From the NCBI GenBank assembly GCA_022510905.1, contig JAFLSN010000008.1:1-64000 (forward strand): DNA of 64,000 nt, read 5' to 3'. Source of the stretch: Treponema sp. Lineage in GTDB: Bacteria > Spirochaetota > Spirochaetia > Treponematales > Treponemataceae. Shown piece by piece: positions 54,055 through 62,680 of the stretch (positions are counted from its first letter, which is position 1; every line of letters begins with the position of its first letter). The notes beneath the pieces are model-generated. The model worked only from the letters and a program-made list of their open reading frames with translations. It ran no database searches and had not been told where the DNA came from. Position numbers and translations under genes: made by a program.

Positions 54055-55404
54055 ATGAAACAGCGATTCTTGCAGACCCCGTTTTGGGCCGAATTCAAGG
54101 CTGCACACGGGTGGAAAACCGAGTACGTTGCCCTGCATGCAGACGGTTCACTTGAACCGTTCAGTTCAGGACAGCTTGAGGCGTACAGCACCAAAAGCTC
54201 CGGCACACGGCAGGCAGGCCTGCCGGCAGATTCTAGAGGCCCAGCAGAAACACCGGAACGGCCAGAGCCTTTATTCTCAGACTCCACCGTTCTCGCGGTT
54301 CTGGTGCGTTCTTTCAGCGTGGCAAAGATAAAGCGTTTTTCACTTGCATACATTCCCATGGCCCCGGAATTTAACGTCCCGTCCGCCGGCACCGGACTCT
54401 TATCGTCCCAAAAAGACGATGCGCCTGCCGAAGGAGAATCCAACAAAGAAAGCTCATCTGCATACACGGAAAAACTCGCGGACAGCCTTTGTGCGATTGC
54501 AAGAGGACTTGCGCCACACCTTCCAGCTGACACGCTTTTTATCAGGTTTGATCCTCCTGTGGATTTTCCAGGCCCCGGGGAGCGAGACGCTTTCGCAAAA
54601 GAGCTTGTTTCCTGCGCACGGGCAAATTCGCTCCCGCTTTACCGCTCGCCTGTCTCCGTGCAGCCGCCTGACACTACGCTCCTTGACCTTTCAAAAACAG
54701 AAGAAGAACTTCTTTCCTGCATGAAAAACAAGTGGCGTTACAATATCCGCCTTGCGGCAAAAAAAGGCGTGCAGGTGACCCGGCACTACGGAACAGATTC
54801 CGACTTTGAAGAAGCGTTCAACACATTCTACGGCCTGTTCATGCAGACAAGCGAGCGCGACGGGGTGAGTTTTCACGAAAGGGAATATTACCACGACCTT
54901 CTGCAACGCGGTGCCCCCGCAAATTCGCCTATGGAACATGGGGAGCAAGAAAATACAAAAGACGGGCGAGAAGCTTCTGACTTGCAGGCCCAAAAAAAAG
55001 CAGATCCGCTTTTGACCCTGTACCTTGCACGGCACGATGGAGAAGCGCTTGCAGGAATCATCACACTGTTCTGCGGACGCGAGGCCGTGTACCTGTACGG
55101 AGCAAGCGGAAACTCCAAGCGGAACCTCATGCCCGCATACCTCCTGCAATGGACGGCCATCCAAGACGCAAAAACCTACGGCGCCCCAGTCTATGACTTT
55201 TACGGAATGCCGCCCACGGCCGACGAAGGCCACCCCATGCACGGACTTTACCAGTTCAAGACAGGCTTTGGCGGACAAAACACGCACCGCATCGGAAGCT
55301 GGGATGTGCCGCTAAAACCAGCGATGTACCGCCTGTATCTAGCGGCAGAAAAATTTCGCGCATGGTGGCATAAATCGCTCCGAAAAAAAATCATAGGGCG
55401 TTAG
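54055..55404 (+). CDS. FemAB/BacA-type peptidyl transferase (GNAT fold)
   Basis: 449 residues. The FemAB features are LQTPFWAEFKAAHGW, the MKNKWRYNIRLAAKKGVQVT segment, FYGLFMQTSERDGVSFHE and LAGIITLFCGREAVYLYGAS, ending in YDFYGMPP and YQFKTGFGG. These enzymes add amino acids from tRNA to the peptidoglycan cross-bridge or transfer aminoacyl groups. Two polar inserts (about residues 45-72 and 118-145) and a third at about 285-318 are low-complexity. AAGGA precedes the ATG by 4 nt. Confidence 0.82.
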   Translation: MKQRFLQTPFWAEFKAAHGWKTEYVALHADGSLEPFSSGQLEAYSTKSSGTRQAGLPADSRGPAETPERPEPLFSDSTVLAVLVRSFSVAKIKRFSLAYIPMAPEFNVPSAGTGLLSSQKDDAPAEGESNKESSSAYTEKLADSLCAIARGLAPHLPADTLFIRFDPPVDFPGPGERDAFAKELVSCARANSLPLYRSPVSVQPPDTTLLDLSKTEEELLSCMKNKWRYNIRLAAKKGVQVTRHYGTDSDFEEAFNTFYGLFMQTSERDGVSFHEREYYHDLLQRGAPANSPMEHGEQENTKDGREASDLQAQKKADPLLTLYLARHDGEALAGIITLFCGREAVYLYGASGNSKRNLMPAYLLQWTAIQDAKTYGAPVYDFYGMPPTADEGHPMHGLYQFKTGFGGQNTHRIGSWDVPLKPAMYRLYLAAEKFRAWWHKSLRKKIIGR

Positions 55405-55430
55405 CACAAAGCAGTCAACACACCACGGTG

Positions 55431-55500
55431 CAGAAACAAGTCTTCAATCCAGAGGCAGCATTTGCAGAAGCACGGTATGCAACCTTTACGCACGGATCAA
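55431..55500 (+). repeat. Dispersed intergenic repeat, copy C
   Basis: Core TTGCAGAAGCACGGTATGCA. It lies in the convergent gap between the FemAB gene and the GH57-like gene. Confidence 0.5.
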
Positions 55501-55538
55501 AACGAGCGCAGTGGCATACATCAGAAAACCGGCAGCAG

Positions 55539-57575
55539 TCATTTGCCATCGGCAGCTGCCACAGCGCGCAGCTTTTTTTTGCCACGATCCTTTTTTGCGG
55601 GAATGATATTGAGACCCACCGTTTTTTCAAGATCCCGTCCCGGGTCAATGTCAACCTTCCAGAAAAATGCGATGCACACTGTCTGCGAAGTCAATTCGGC
55701 GCGGTCGCTGCATATGGGCCTCCTAAAATCCACCGGGAGCGCGCAAAAGCCTGCGTCTTCGTTTGGGGCAAACACGAATGTGTTTTTGTCAACGCTGTCG
55801 GTGATCTGCACGTAAGAAACACCTCCGCCGGTCCTGAACGGAGCTCCGCAGTCAACAGTCGTTTTTTCGCCTCCAATGATAAGCTCTGCTTCGTACTGAA
55901 CTTCATGCGTAGCCGATGCAAATTCTGTCTGAGAAAAATTGCTCTCAACGAACAGCACGCCTGTAAGCTTGAACGGACTTTCATTTTTCAGAATATACTG
56001 AACACTCATGCCGTCGGAAGTAATCGCGTAGCTTTTTAAAAGCCGCACCGGTTGCTGGAGCTGGCCATATTCGCCCCGCCCTTCCAAATGAATTTCACGG
56101 CGTTTCTGGTCGAACTTTCTTTCGGCAAACCGGATCTGCGAAAAAATGCCCGCGCCGCACGGCTTTCCGTGCATATAGGGCTCGCTTTCGGACTCTTCAA
56201 GCAGGTGCTCCACAAAAAAGCCGCGAGTGTATCTGTCGGAAACTGCGTCAAATTCAGCACGGCGCGAAAGATTCGCCGCGTAGTTTCCGCCTGCGTGCAT
56301 GATTTCCAGCTCGGTGATTGCCGCAGCCTGCACAGAAAGCACGGCATGGTATTTTTCCATTGAACACACATATTCGTTCAAGCCGTCGGCGTTGTAGTCA
56401 TAGCTGGTAACGGCTTCTTTGTATTCAGCGGCCTCACGCACAAGGCGCTCCGCTTCGTTCAATGCGCGGTAGGCCTGCTGGCGGTCAGAAGCAACCGCAG
56501 GAAGCCCGGAACCCGGCGTAACGTAGGCAAAACCGCTTTGTGCTTCCCACAGCTTTTCGCGTGCAGCCGCCTTGCGGATCCTGTCGCCATGGCAGTTAGT
56601 TATTAGCATGCTCACGTACACCATCCGTTCGTACAGGCGGCGGTTATGCGGATAGACGTTCAAAAAATCGTGAATGGTCAACGGAAAACGGCCATGATCC
56701 TCCTGCGCCTTGTACGGGCTCTGGGCCCACCGGGAGATGGTGCCGTCCATGCCGGCCGGAACATAGGCTGTAACAAATCGGCGCAAAAGCCTGCATACCC
56801 GCTGCGGCGTGGAAAATGCGACACCGTCCGCCGCGCATGAAAAAGCGTCCGATTCATTCATTTCCTGGAAAAAAGTGCAGCACGGGCTTTCCAAAAACAA
56901 AGCAAGCTGTTCAGGATCAAACGAAAGGCAAACCACAGCCTGATCTTCTGCCGCCCCAGAAGACTCCGGGCCCAATTCAGATGAAACCGAATTTTTTATA
57001 CGCTGAATCCAAGCCTCGCCCGATTCCGATGGAAGCGGAAGCAAACGGTTCAAAACGGGAAACACTTTGAGCGTTCTGCCCTGGTCACTGGTAATGAGCG
57101 GAAGCACATGTGTTTTTGCGGCATCAAGCAGGGAAGCGTCAACAGTCACGTATTCCATGCCGCACGAGTGCATGGTGGTAACCAGGGAAGAATCCCACAT
57201 GCTCCCGAACAGCTGCATGCCCCGGGGACGTTTTCCGATGGTGCTACGCAAAGCCGCCGTAAGTTTTTCCAGCTGCGCACTTCGGTCTGCGGGAAAAAGA
57301 AGCGGAAAAACAGGTGCATAGTAGCCGCCGCCGAGCAGTTCAACCTGATTGCGCTTTGTGAGCTCCCCCAAAAGTTCGAGGGCCTCGGGGTGCTTTTTTG
57401 CGTACAGGGCAAGCTGAAAGCCGGTAAAGCCCATGGCGCACACACACTTGGGGTGCTGGTAGAGAAAGGTCAACAGCGGTTTGTACACATCCTGATAGTG
57501 TTTTTCAAGCGTATCCTGACGTGCCCCTGCCAAAAAATCGGCAGAAATTTCAAGGCAGAGAAACAGCTCCCTCAT
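55539..57575 (-). CDS. GH57-like protein lacking catalytic motifs
   Basis: 678 residues. Similarity to 4-alpha-glucanotransferase/amylase GH57 is seen in NQVELLGGGYYAPVFPL and RPRGMQLFGSMWDSSL, and a beta-sandwich C-terminal domain (GMSVQYILKNESPFKLTGVL). But the N-terminal His-Gln-Pro block is absent and the nucleophile block (normally WLTERVW or WLAE) reads LFGSMW, without Glu. Probably a non-catalytic glycan-binding relative, or a spirochaete enzyme with moved residues. Its ATG overlaps the rnfB stop (CAATGA), so it is cotranscribed with rnf. Confidence 0.7.
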   Translation of the reverse strand: MRELFLCLEISADFLAGARQDTLEKHYQDVYKPLLTFLYQHPKCVCAMGFTGFQLALYAKKHPEALELLGELTKRNQVELLGGGYYAPVFPLLFPADRSAQLEKLTAALRSTIGKRPRGMQLFGSMWDSSLVTTMHSCGMEYVTVDASLLDAAKTHVLPLITSDQGRTLKVFPVLNRLLPLPSESGEAWIQRIKNSVSSELGPESSGAAEDQAVVCLSFDPEQLALFLESPCCTFFQEMNESDAFSCAADGVAFSTPQRVCRLLRRFVTAYVPAGMDGTISRWAQSPYKAQEDHGRFPLTIHDFLNVYPHNRRLYERMVYVSMLITNCHGDRIRKAAAREKLWEAQSGFAYVTPGSGLPAVASDRQQAYRALNEAERLVREAAEYKEAVTSYDYNADGLNEYVCSMEKYHAVLSVQAAAITELEIMHAGGNYAANLSRRAEFDAVSDRYTRGFFVEHLLEESESEPYMHGKPCGAGIFSQIRFAERKFDQKRREIHLEGRGEYGQLQQPVRLLKSYAITSDGMSVQYILKNESPFKLTGVLFVESNFSQTEFASATHEVQYEAELIIGGEKTTVDCGAPFRTGGGVSYVQITDSVDKNTFVFAPNEDAGFCALPVDFRRPICSDRAELTSQTVCIAFFWKVDIDPGRDLEKTVGLNIIPAKKDRGKKKLRAVAAADGK

Positions 57576-58195
57576 TGTTCACTTGTATTCCTATGGATCA
57601 TTTTATAGCACTTTTGCCAGAATTGGAAGCCTTTTTTTGTGTTTGCAGGAATTTTTGTCACAGCGCCGCATTCCGAGCAGCCGTTCCGAGTTCCGTCTGG
57701 AGCGGCGCAGCGCCTGCATTCAAGGTCAGTTTTGGGAACAAGCGAAATCAGGTGCTTGGGACATGCGTCAAGGCACAATCCGCAGCCGTTGCAGGCGGCT
57801 GTCACTTCCGCAGTGCCATTCACAATCATAATGGCATCTCGCGGACATTTCCGCATGCAGTCGCCAAAGCCGATGCAGCTCCACGTGCAGTCACCTTCGG
57901 CATCATACATAGAAAAGAACAGAGAGCAGTCGCGTTCACCAGCATAAGAAAAATGCCGCACGCTTTCTGCAAGCTGCTTTTGCGCTGAACAAAGCACAAC
58001 AGCTTTTACACCGGTGTCAAGGGGCTTGGCCTCAGGATGGCTGTTTACAAATTCAATCTCGGTACGCGAAAAAAGCGGTTCTTCCGCGTTGATTTTTTGG
58101 GCGCTCAGAGACTGGAGAAGAATCATGAGGATAAAAAACAGGAGCGCGGAGCAGCCCAGCACGACAAGATACAGCATGAACACTGTCAGAATCAT
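57572..58195 (-). CDS. rnfB: RnfB-type ferredoxin subunit (reduced)
   Basis: About 207 residues. One N-terminal helix (MILTVFMLYLVVLGCSALLF), then KAVVLC and DCTWSCIGFGDCMRKCPRDA, and CNGCGLCLDACPKHLISLVP for two 4Fe-4S clusters, and a Cys-rich tail. The usual RnfB Fe-S module with ANCGACGYPGC is absent, so it is shorter (E. coli 192 has it). GGGGGTG precedes ATG at 58195, which overlaps the rnfA stop (ATGA). It passes electrons between RnfC and the membrane part. Confidence 0.82.
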   Translation of the reverse strand: MILTVFMLYLVVLGCSALLFFILMILLQSLSAQKINAEEPLFSRTEIEFVNSHPEAKPLDTGVKAVVLCSAQKQLAESVRHFSYAGERDCSLFFSMYDAEGDCTWSCIGFGDCMRKCPRDAIMIVNGTAEVTAACNGCGLCLDACPKHLISLVPKTDLECRRCAAPDGTRNGCSECGAVTKIPANTKKGFQFWQKCYKMIHRNTSEQ

Positions 58196-58749
58196 TGGAA
58201 CACCCCCGGGTTGAGCCATGACACGTTCCAAACAAGCATGGCAATCATGATGAGCGCCACGCTTATAAAGATGAGGCTCAAATTTTCAAACTGCTTCCCT
58301 GTGCCAGAAATTTCAACCCGCTTTCTGATGGCATACAAAAAAGGAATAAAGCAGAAAAATGAAAGGGCGCAGAGGCAGGCGTTCACCACGCATTCCCCCA
58401 GCGATGTGCTTTCGTTCACGGAAAGCAGGATGCACAGCATGGAAACACCGAATTCAGACGCATTCGTTCTGGCCGTGATGCGCACAATCGATTCGATGAA
58501 CATGGCTATGACGGCGAAAATGAGAACCGCCACAAACGGAAACAGCTCAAGAAGACGCACAGGAATCAAAAGGTGCACGGCAATCAGGTAGACCAGCGTT
58601 GCCGTGGCGCTCACTGAAAGCAGCATTTTAATCGCATACAGCACCAGATGCCGGGAATTTACGCATAAAACCGTGGCGCGGTTTATGCCGATTCCGTATA
58701 CAAGCACGACAGACGTGTACAGGCAGTAATAGGCCATGTTATTCAGCAT
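58192..58749 (-). CDS. rnfA: RnfA membrane subunit
   Basis: About 185 residues, six membrane helices, start MLNNMAYYCLYTSVVLVYGI after GGAGG. Cysteines in the LCVNSRHLVLYAIKML and LGECVVNACLCAL segments correspond to the half-helices of RnfA/RnfE that hold a buried iron site. It overlaps rnfE by 11 nt. Confidence 0.85.
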   Translation of the reverse strand: MLNNMAYYCLYTSVVLVYGIGINRATVLCVNSRHLVLYAIKMLLSVSATATLVYLIAVHLLIPVRLLELFPFVAVLIFAVIAMFIESIVRITARTNASEFGVSMLCILLSVNESTSLGECVVNACLCALSFFCFIPFLYAIRKRVEISGTGKQFENLSLIFISVALIMIAMLVWNVSWLNPGVFQ

Positions 58750-59380
58750 GGCTTGCCTCCTGCCCGGCATATCCGTCTGGCCGGGCGAGCTCCAGTGCCC
58801 TGGTAACTGATGAGATTAGCACCACCAGCAGGGCGGAAAGCACAAGTGCGCCGGGGATTGAAGCCCAGAACACTCCCACATGGACAGCCGCTTCTCCTGC
58901 CTTCACCAAAGGAAGCGTCAAAAGTCCCTCACGGGACGGAAGGGTAACGGTGCCGTAACCGAACACATCACGGAACAAGAAAAAGCCCAGCGCATACAGC
59001 GAAAACCGACCGCTCTGCCCCATGTTACGAAAGAGCTCGTGCACGAGCGAATCCGGGCCTTTTTTGTACAGGTAACCAATCATGAACGAAGACACCGCAG
59101 GCATGTAGACTGCGAACCCCAGAACCAGAGCCATCAGCGGCGAAAAACATATGAGCCACTGCTTGAACAGCACGGTCATGGCCACCAGAAACACCGCAAT
59201 CAGCACGGGATGCAGGCCGTCAAGCTTGAGCAGCGGCACCAGTCTCCGGAACAACGTGGCGCACAGCATAAGCAGGTTCAGCATGGCAATGAGCACAATA
59301 CCATAGGCGAGCCGCCCTGGAACCGGCACCAAAAGCGCAAACGAAGCAGTGATGTATGCGTACAGTTCGTTTCGTTTCAT
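58739..59380 (-). CDS. rnfE: RnfE membrane subunit
   Basis: 213 residues, six helices, homologous to RnfA: MKRNELYAYITASFALLVPV, MLCATLFRRLVPLLK and SLYALGFFLFRDVFGYGTVT. Length and position between rnfG and rnfA give the assignment. The start codon follows the rnfG stop directly (TAAATG). Confidence 0.8.
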   Translation of the reverse strand: MKRNELYAYITASFALLVPVPGRLAYGIVLIAMLNLLMLCATLFRRLVPLLKLDGLHPVLIAVFLVAMTVLFKQWLICFSPLMALVLGFAVYMPAVSSFMIGYLYKKGPDSLVHELFRNMGQSGRFSLYALGFFLFRDVFGYGTVTLPSREGLLTLPLVKAGEAAVHVGVFWASIPGALVLSALLVVLISSVTRALELARPDGYAGQEASHAE

Positions 59381-60259
59381 TTATTTCCCCTTTGCAACAT
59401 GTGAGTTTTTCATGATGGCGGGAATCTTTTTTTCCCAATACCGAAGCTGTGAATTTCGCGAGGCGTTCACGATGGCAGAACGGGCCTTTCCATCAAGTTG
59501 TGCATAGTCGATGAATTCTGCGGTGCCATGGTTCACGTCGTACACAAAAACGGCGGCGAACGGACCATACATTGTAGTGCAGCGCACAACAATACCGTAG
59601 TAGTTCTGTGTGCCGGTGGGTGATATAAGCACATAGCCGGCGCAGCTTGCGGCAAAAGGCACAGTGAGCAGCACAGGAGAAGAGAGCGTGTATTCACGGT
59701 AAAAACTTTGGGAAAGGGCGGCCTTTAAAGGCTGTTTCAGCCCTTCATCCCAGCGTTTCTGGGAAAACAGTGAAAACACCACGAGCAATGTAAAAAGCAG
59801 CACAAGCAGCCCCGAAAAAAATCCGTAAGTGACAAGCTGCTTTTTGTACGCATCGGAAGAGGCAGTGCCCTCTGAGGCAGTTTCGACAGAGTGGAGCCTG
59901 CCATTATTGCGAGGAGGAGGCTCAGGGGCAGGAACTGGCTGAGTTTCTGCAAAAGCTTGAACGCTTGGCCGGGGCAGGCCATTGCCTTGAGCAGCTTCCG
60001 GCCCGACACCTTTCAGAGCAGGAGCCGTGTATGGCGGAAGCGCATGTCCATTCGTGCGCTCTCCCGCAAAACGTGAGTTTTCGCGCGGAAATGCGTCAAA
60101 CGGCTTCCGTCCAGCAAAGTCTGGAGGTAAACCTGCCCTGTCAGAACCCTGCTTGGCCCCGGCGTGCGGAAAAGACTCGGACGAATGCACGGCACCCGAA
60201 AATCCTCTGGACACCGAGCCATGATTTCCCGGTACATGTTTTTTTTCATGCTCAGACAT
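59381..60259 (-). CDS. rnfG: RnfG-position protein with long disordered N-terminus
   Basis: About 292 residues. The N-terminal 130 are polar, Pro/Gly-rich and cytoplasmic, followed by one helix (TYGFFSGLLVLLFTLLVVFS) and a periplasmic domain of about 120 residues (CAGYVLISPTGTQNYYGIVV). The covalent-FMN motif of RnfG (SGAT-x-T/S) is not visible, so the flavin may be lost. Assigned mainly by position in the rnf operon. GGAGGTGG precedes the ATG, which overlaps the rnfD stop. Confidence 0.65.
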   Translation of the reverse strand: MSEHEKKHVPGNHGSVSRGFSGAVHSSESFPHAGAKQGSDRAGLPPDFAGRKPFDAFPRENSRFAGERTNGHALPPYTAPALKGVGPEAAQGNGLPRPSVQAFAETQPVPAPEPPPRNNGRLHSVETASEGTASSDAYKKQLVTYGFFSGLLVLLFTLLVVFSLFSQKRWDEGLKQPLKAALSQSFYREYTLSSPVLLTVPFAASCAGYVLISPTGTQNYYGIVVRCTTMYGPFAAVFVYDVNHGTAEFIDYAQLDGKARSAIVNASRNSQLRYWEKKIPAIMKNSHVAKGK

Positions 60260-61334
60260 GTTCCACCTCCAATTCAACCGCCCGCGGCACAAGCACATTT
60301 GCGACGGTGTTCCGCACGTCACGGCTTTCAAACACCTGAATCATGGGCGAAAGCACATTCATCACAAGCACGGTGAATACCGCGCCTACAGGCGATGTTC
60401 CGCAACCTACCACCAAAAACGCAATCATTCCTGCAAGAACGCCGTACAGGACTTTCCCCAACCGAGTGACCGGCGTAGTTCCGTACCATTGGAGCACATA
60501 CAGAGTGCAGAACAGCGTGCCGCTTGTAAGAAGCGCAAGCAGCATGTCGCCCTGCCCGCCATGGCCTCCAACCAAAAGCGGGCCTGCAAAACGCACCAAA
60601 ACCGCGTACACGGCCGTAAAACACAGTGGAATCAGTGCGTCAACCATGTCAAATGAAATCAAAATGATTGAAGAAATGAGCGTCACGGTATTGAACCTGA
60701 AGGCAGGAATGATAGAACCTGAATCCCAAAAAAGCGTTACGTAACCTTCTGGCACAACAATGCCGAACAGCCTGAACACGGTCCTGTTCAAAAAGGCGGT
60801 CACCGTGACATCAGCACCTACGAGAGGAACAGAGCCGTTCTGGATTAACGACAGGGCTGCATTCCGAGAAAGCACATCATTTGAGGAAACGCCGTATGCG
60901 GGAAAAGCGCCCATGTTCAAAAAATATGCCACAGAAACCGCAAGCACCACAGGATTTGCCCATGAGCCCGCAAAACCGCCAAACGCGAATTTTTCAAGCA
61001 GCAGCGAGCAGAACACCACAAAAAAAACTGCCGCAGGAGCATAGTTTTCAGGCAGGAGCAGCGCTATCATTGTGCCCTGGATAACGGCGGTAAGCCAGGC
61101 ACCGCGCAAAGGCCTTGTGCGGGCGCTGTAGGCAAGCTCGGAAAGCACGGAAGCCGTCAGAGAGGAAAGCAGAACCGCAAGAGCCGCGGTGCTTCCTGAA
61201 ACAGCAAGCAGCACCACCTGAGGTACAAGCAGCACAAGAGTGCACCAGGAAACCGTCCGCACGGATGGAGTGATATAACAGAACGGTTTGAGCGTAACGC
61301 TTTCGTATTTTTTTGCATGGAACATCGTATTCAT
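60252..61334 (-). CDS. rnfD: RnfD membrane subunit
   Basis: About 360 residues, multi-helix. The N-terminal pattern KKYESVTLKPFCYITPSVRT, then ALLLPENYAPAAVFFVVFCS and EKFAFGGFAGSWANPVVLAV resemble RnfD/NqrB. The flavinylated Thr region (DxxSGATPL) is not clear; the local sequence is FRFNTVTLISS. GAAGGA lies before the ATG at 61334; the longer frame upstream is not conserved. Confidence 0.8.
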   Translation of the reverse strand: MNTMFHAKKYESVTLKPFCYITPSVRTVSWCTLVLLVPQVVLLAVSGSTAALAVLLSSLTASVLSELAYSARTRPLRGAWLTAVIQGTMIALLLPENYAPAAVFFVVFCSLLLEKFAFGGFAGSWANPVVLAVSVAYFLNMGAFPAYGVSSNDVLSRNAALSLIQNGSVPLVGADVTVTAFLNRTVFRLFGIVVPEGYVTLFWDSGSIIPAFRFNTVTLISSIILISFDMVDALIPLCFTAVYAVLVRFAGPLLVGGHGGQGDMLLALLTSGTLFCTLYVLQWYGTTPVTRLGKVLYGVLAGMIAFLVVGCGTSPVGAVFTVLVMNVLSPMIQVFESRDVRNTVANVLVPRAVELEVEHV

Positions 61335-61393
61335 GAATTTCCTTCTTTCTTTATATCCTATAATTTTGAATGAAAAACATCGCCGTGGCAGCG

Positions 61394-62680
61394 CTACCCA
61401 TTTCTCAACAGCGCGATTGTCTGGCACAGCGGAAGCCGGGACGGACACACGCTGTTGCACAGGCAGCAGTCAGAGCACAGACTGGCGGTACGCACAAAAT
61501 CTTCGCCAAGAGCCATGCCGTCTGCCCTTTGCCTGAACATCAGGTCTGGAAACAGCCCTTCAGGACAGATGGCACGGCATTTTCCGCAGCGCACACAAGG
61601 CGCAAGACGCTGGTCATTCAGCTCGCCGGCAGGAACAAAAGCAACAGATTTTACATGCCTTGTCACCGGAGTCTCAAGGCTGCTCACCGCGGAACCGGTT
61701 ATCATGCCGTTTATGATGATTTTCGCGGGACGTTTTTTTAACCCCCCGCACTGCTGGACAAGGCTTTCTATCGTGGTTCCGATACGAACTTTGAACATGG
61801 CGGCTGCGTTCAGGCATGAGCCTGTAACATGCACATAGCGTTCCACCACAGGAACTCCCGTGACGACAGCTTCATATGCGGAAAGCGCCGTCTCAGGATC
61901 AATGAACACGGAAGCATTTCCGATTGCGGAAAACGGACTGTCTTTGCCGGAGACGCACTGTTTTTTTATCTGAGCAACAAGGTTCTGCCTGAACCCCGCA
62001 GGATACCGGGCCGTGTCGCATTGAACCATCATCACGGACGGGTCTGAAAACAGCTCTGGCGGCAATGACACATCGCTCTTTTTTCCAACCGCAAACAAAA
62101 TGCCAGAGGCATTGAGCGCACGAGCCACAATTTGCACCCCGACAACAAGTTCCGACGTGCACTGCGAGGCAATAAAGCTGTCGGTCATGCGGCTCGGATC
62201 TTCATCAAAAAGCCTGACTACCAAAAAACGATCCCGTCCGGCCTTGCAGCGTGAAATTGTCTCCGCAAGCGGCTTATGGCCATGAAAGGTGTTGACAACG
62301 CCCTTCTTCTTGAAAATCGCAAGCAGCGCATCTCCTGAAAAGCTGCTCCAGTCGGCATACACAGGCTTTTTTCCGAGATATGAAAACGCGCCGCCGAGTT
62401 TTATCGAAAGAGCCTTTCCCACGCATCCGTTGGGAAGCGGACACTGCACAACTTTTTCAACAATGCCTGGAACCGGAGAATGAATGTCTGCTCCCATCGG
62501 AAGCCGCGACACTGCCACCACCTGACCTTCGACCACACGGTCGCCTGCGCGCACCATGCAGGCATAGTCACGTTCCCTGCTGTAGCTGAACGGCACCACC
62601 ACGGAAGGCGGCAAAAACGAACGCACCGCAACAGAAAACGGCTGCCGCTCTGACTGCACAAATGTATTGACTCCTCTCAT
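61394..62680 (-). CDS. rnfC: RnfC subunit (divergent)
   Basis: 428 residues. It begins with a biotinyl-lipoyl-like domain (ADIHSPVPGIVEKVVQCPLP), has a central region and two C-terminal clusters CVRCGKCRAICPEGLFP and CSDCCLCNSVCPSRLP for 4Fe-4S. The NADH/FMN-site motifs of classic RnfC (GGAGFPT and NGAECEPYLT) are not recognisable; the matching parts read KKKGVVNTFHG and VRLFDEDPSRMTDS. Start overlaps the stop of the upstream gene (CTATGAG). Confidence 0.85.
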   Translation of the reverse strand: MRGVNTFVQSERQPFSVAVRSFLPPSVVVPFSYSRERDYACMVRAGDRVVEGQVVAVSRLPMGADIHSPVPGIVEKVVQCPLPNGCVGKALSIKLGGAFSYLGKKPVYADWSSFSGDALLAIFKKKGVVNTFHGHKPLAETISRCKAGRDRFLVVRLFDEDPSRMTDSFIASQCTSELVVGVQIVARALNASGILFAVGKKSDVSLPPELFSDPSVMMVQCDTARYPAGFRQNLVAQIKKQCVSGKDSPFSAIGNASVFIDPETALSAYEAVVTGVPVVERYVHVTGSCLNAAAMFKVRIGTTIESLVQQCGGLKKRPAKIIINGMITGSAVSSLETPVTRHVKSVAFVPAGELNDQRLAPCVRCGKCRAICPEGLFPDLMFRQRADGMALGEDFVRTASLCSDCCLCNSVCPSRLPLCQTIALLRNG

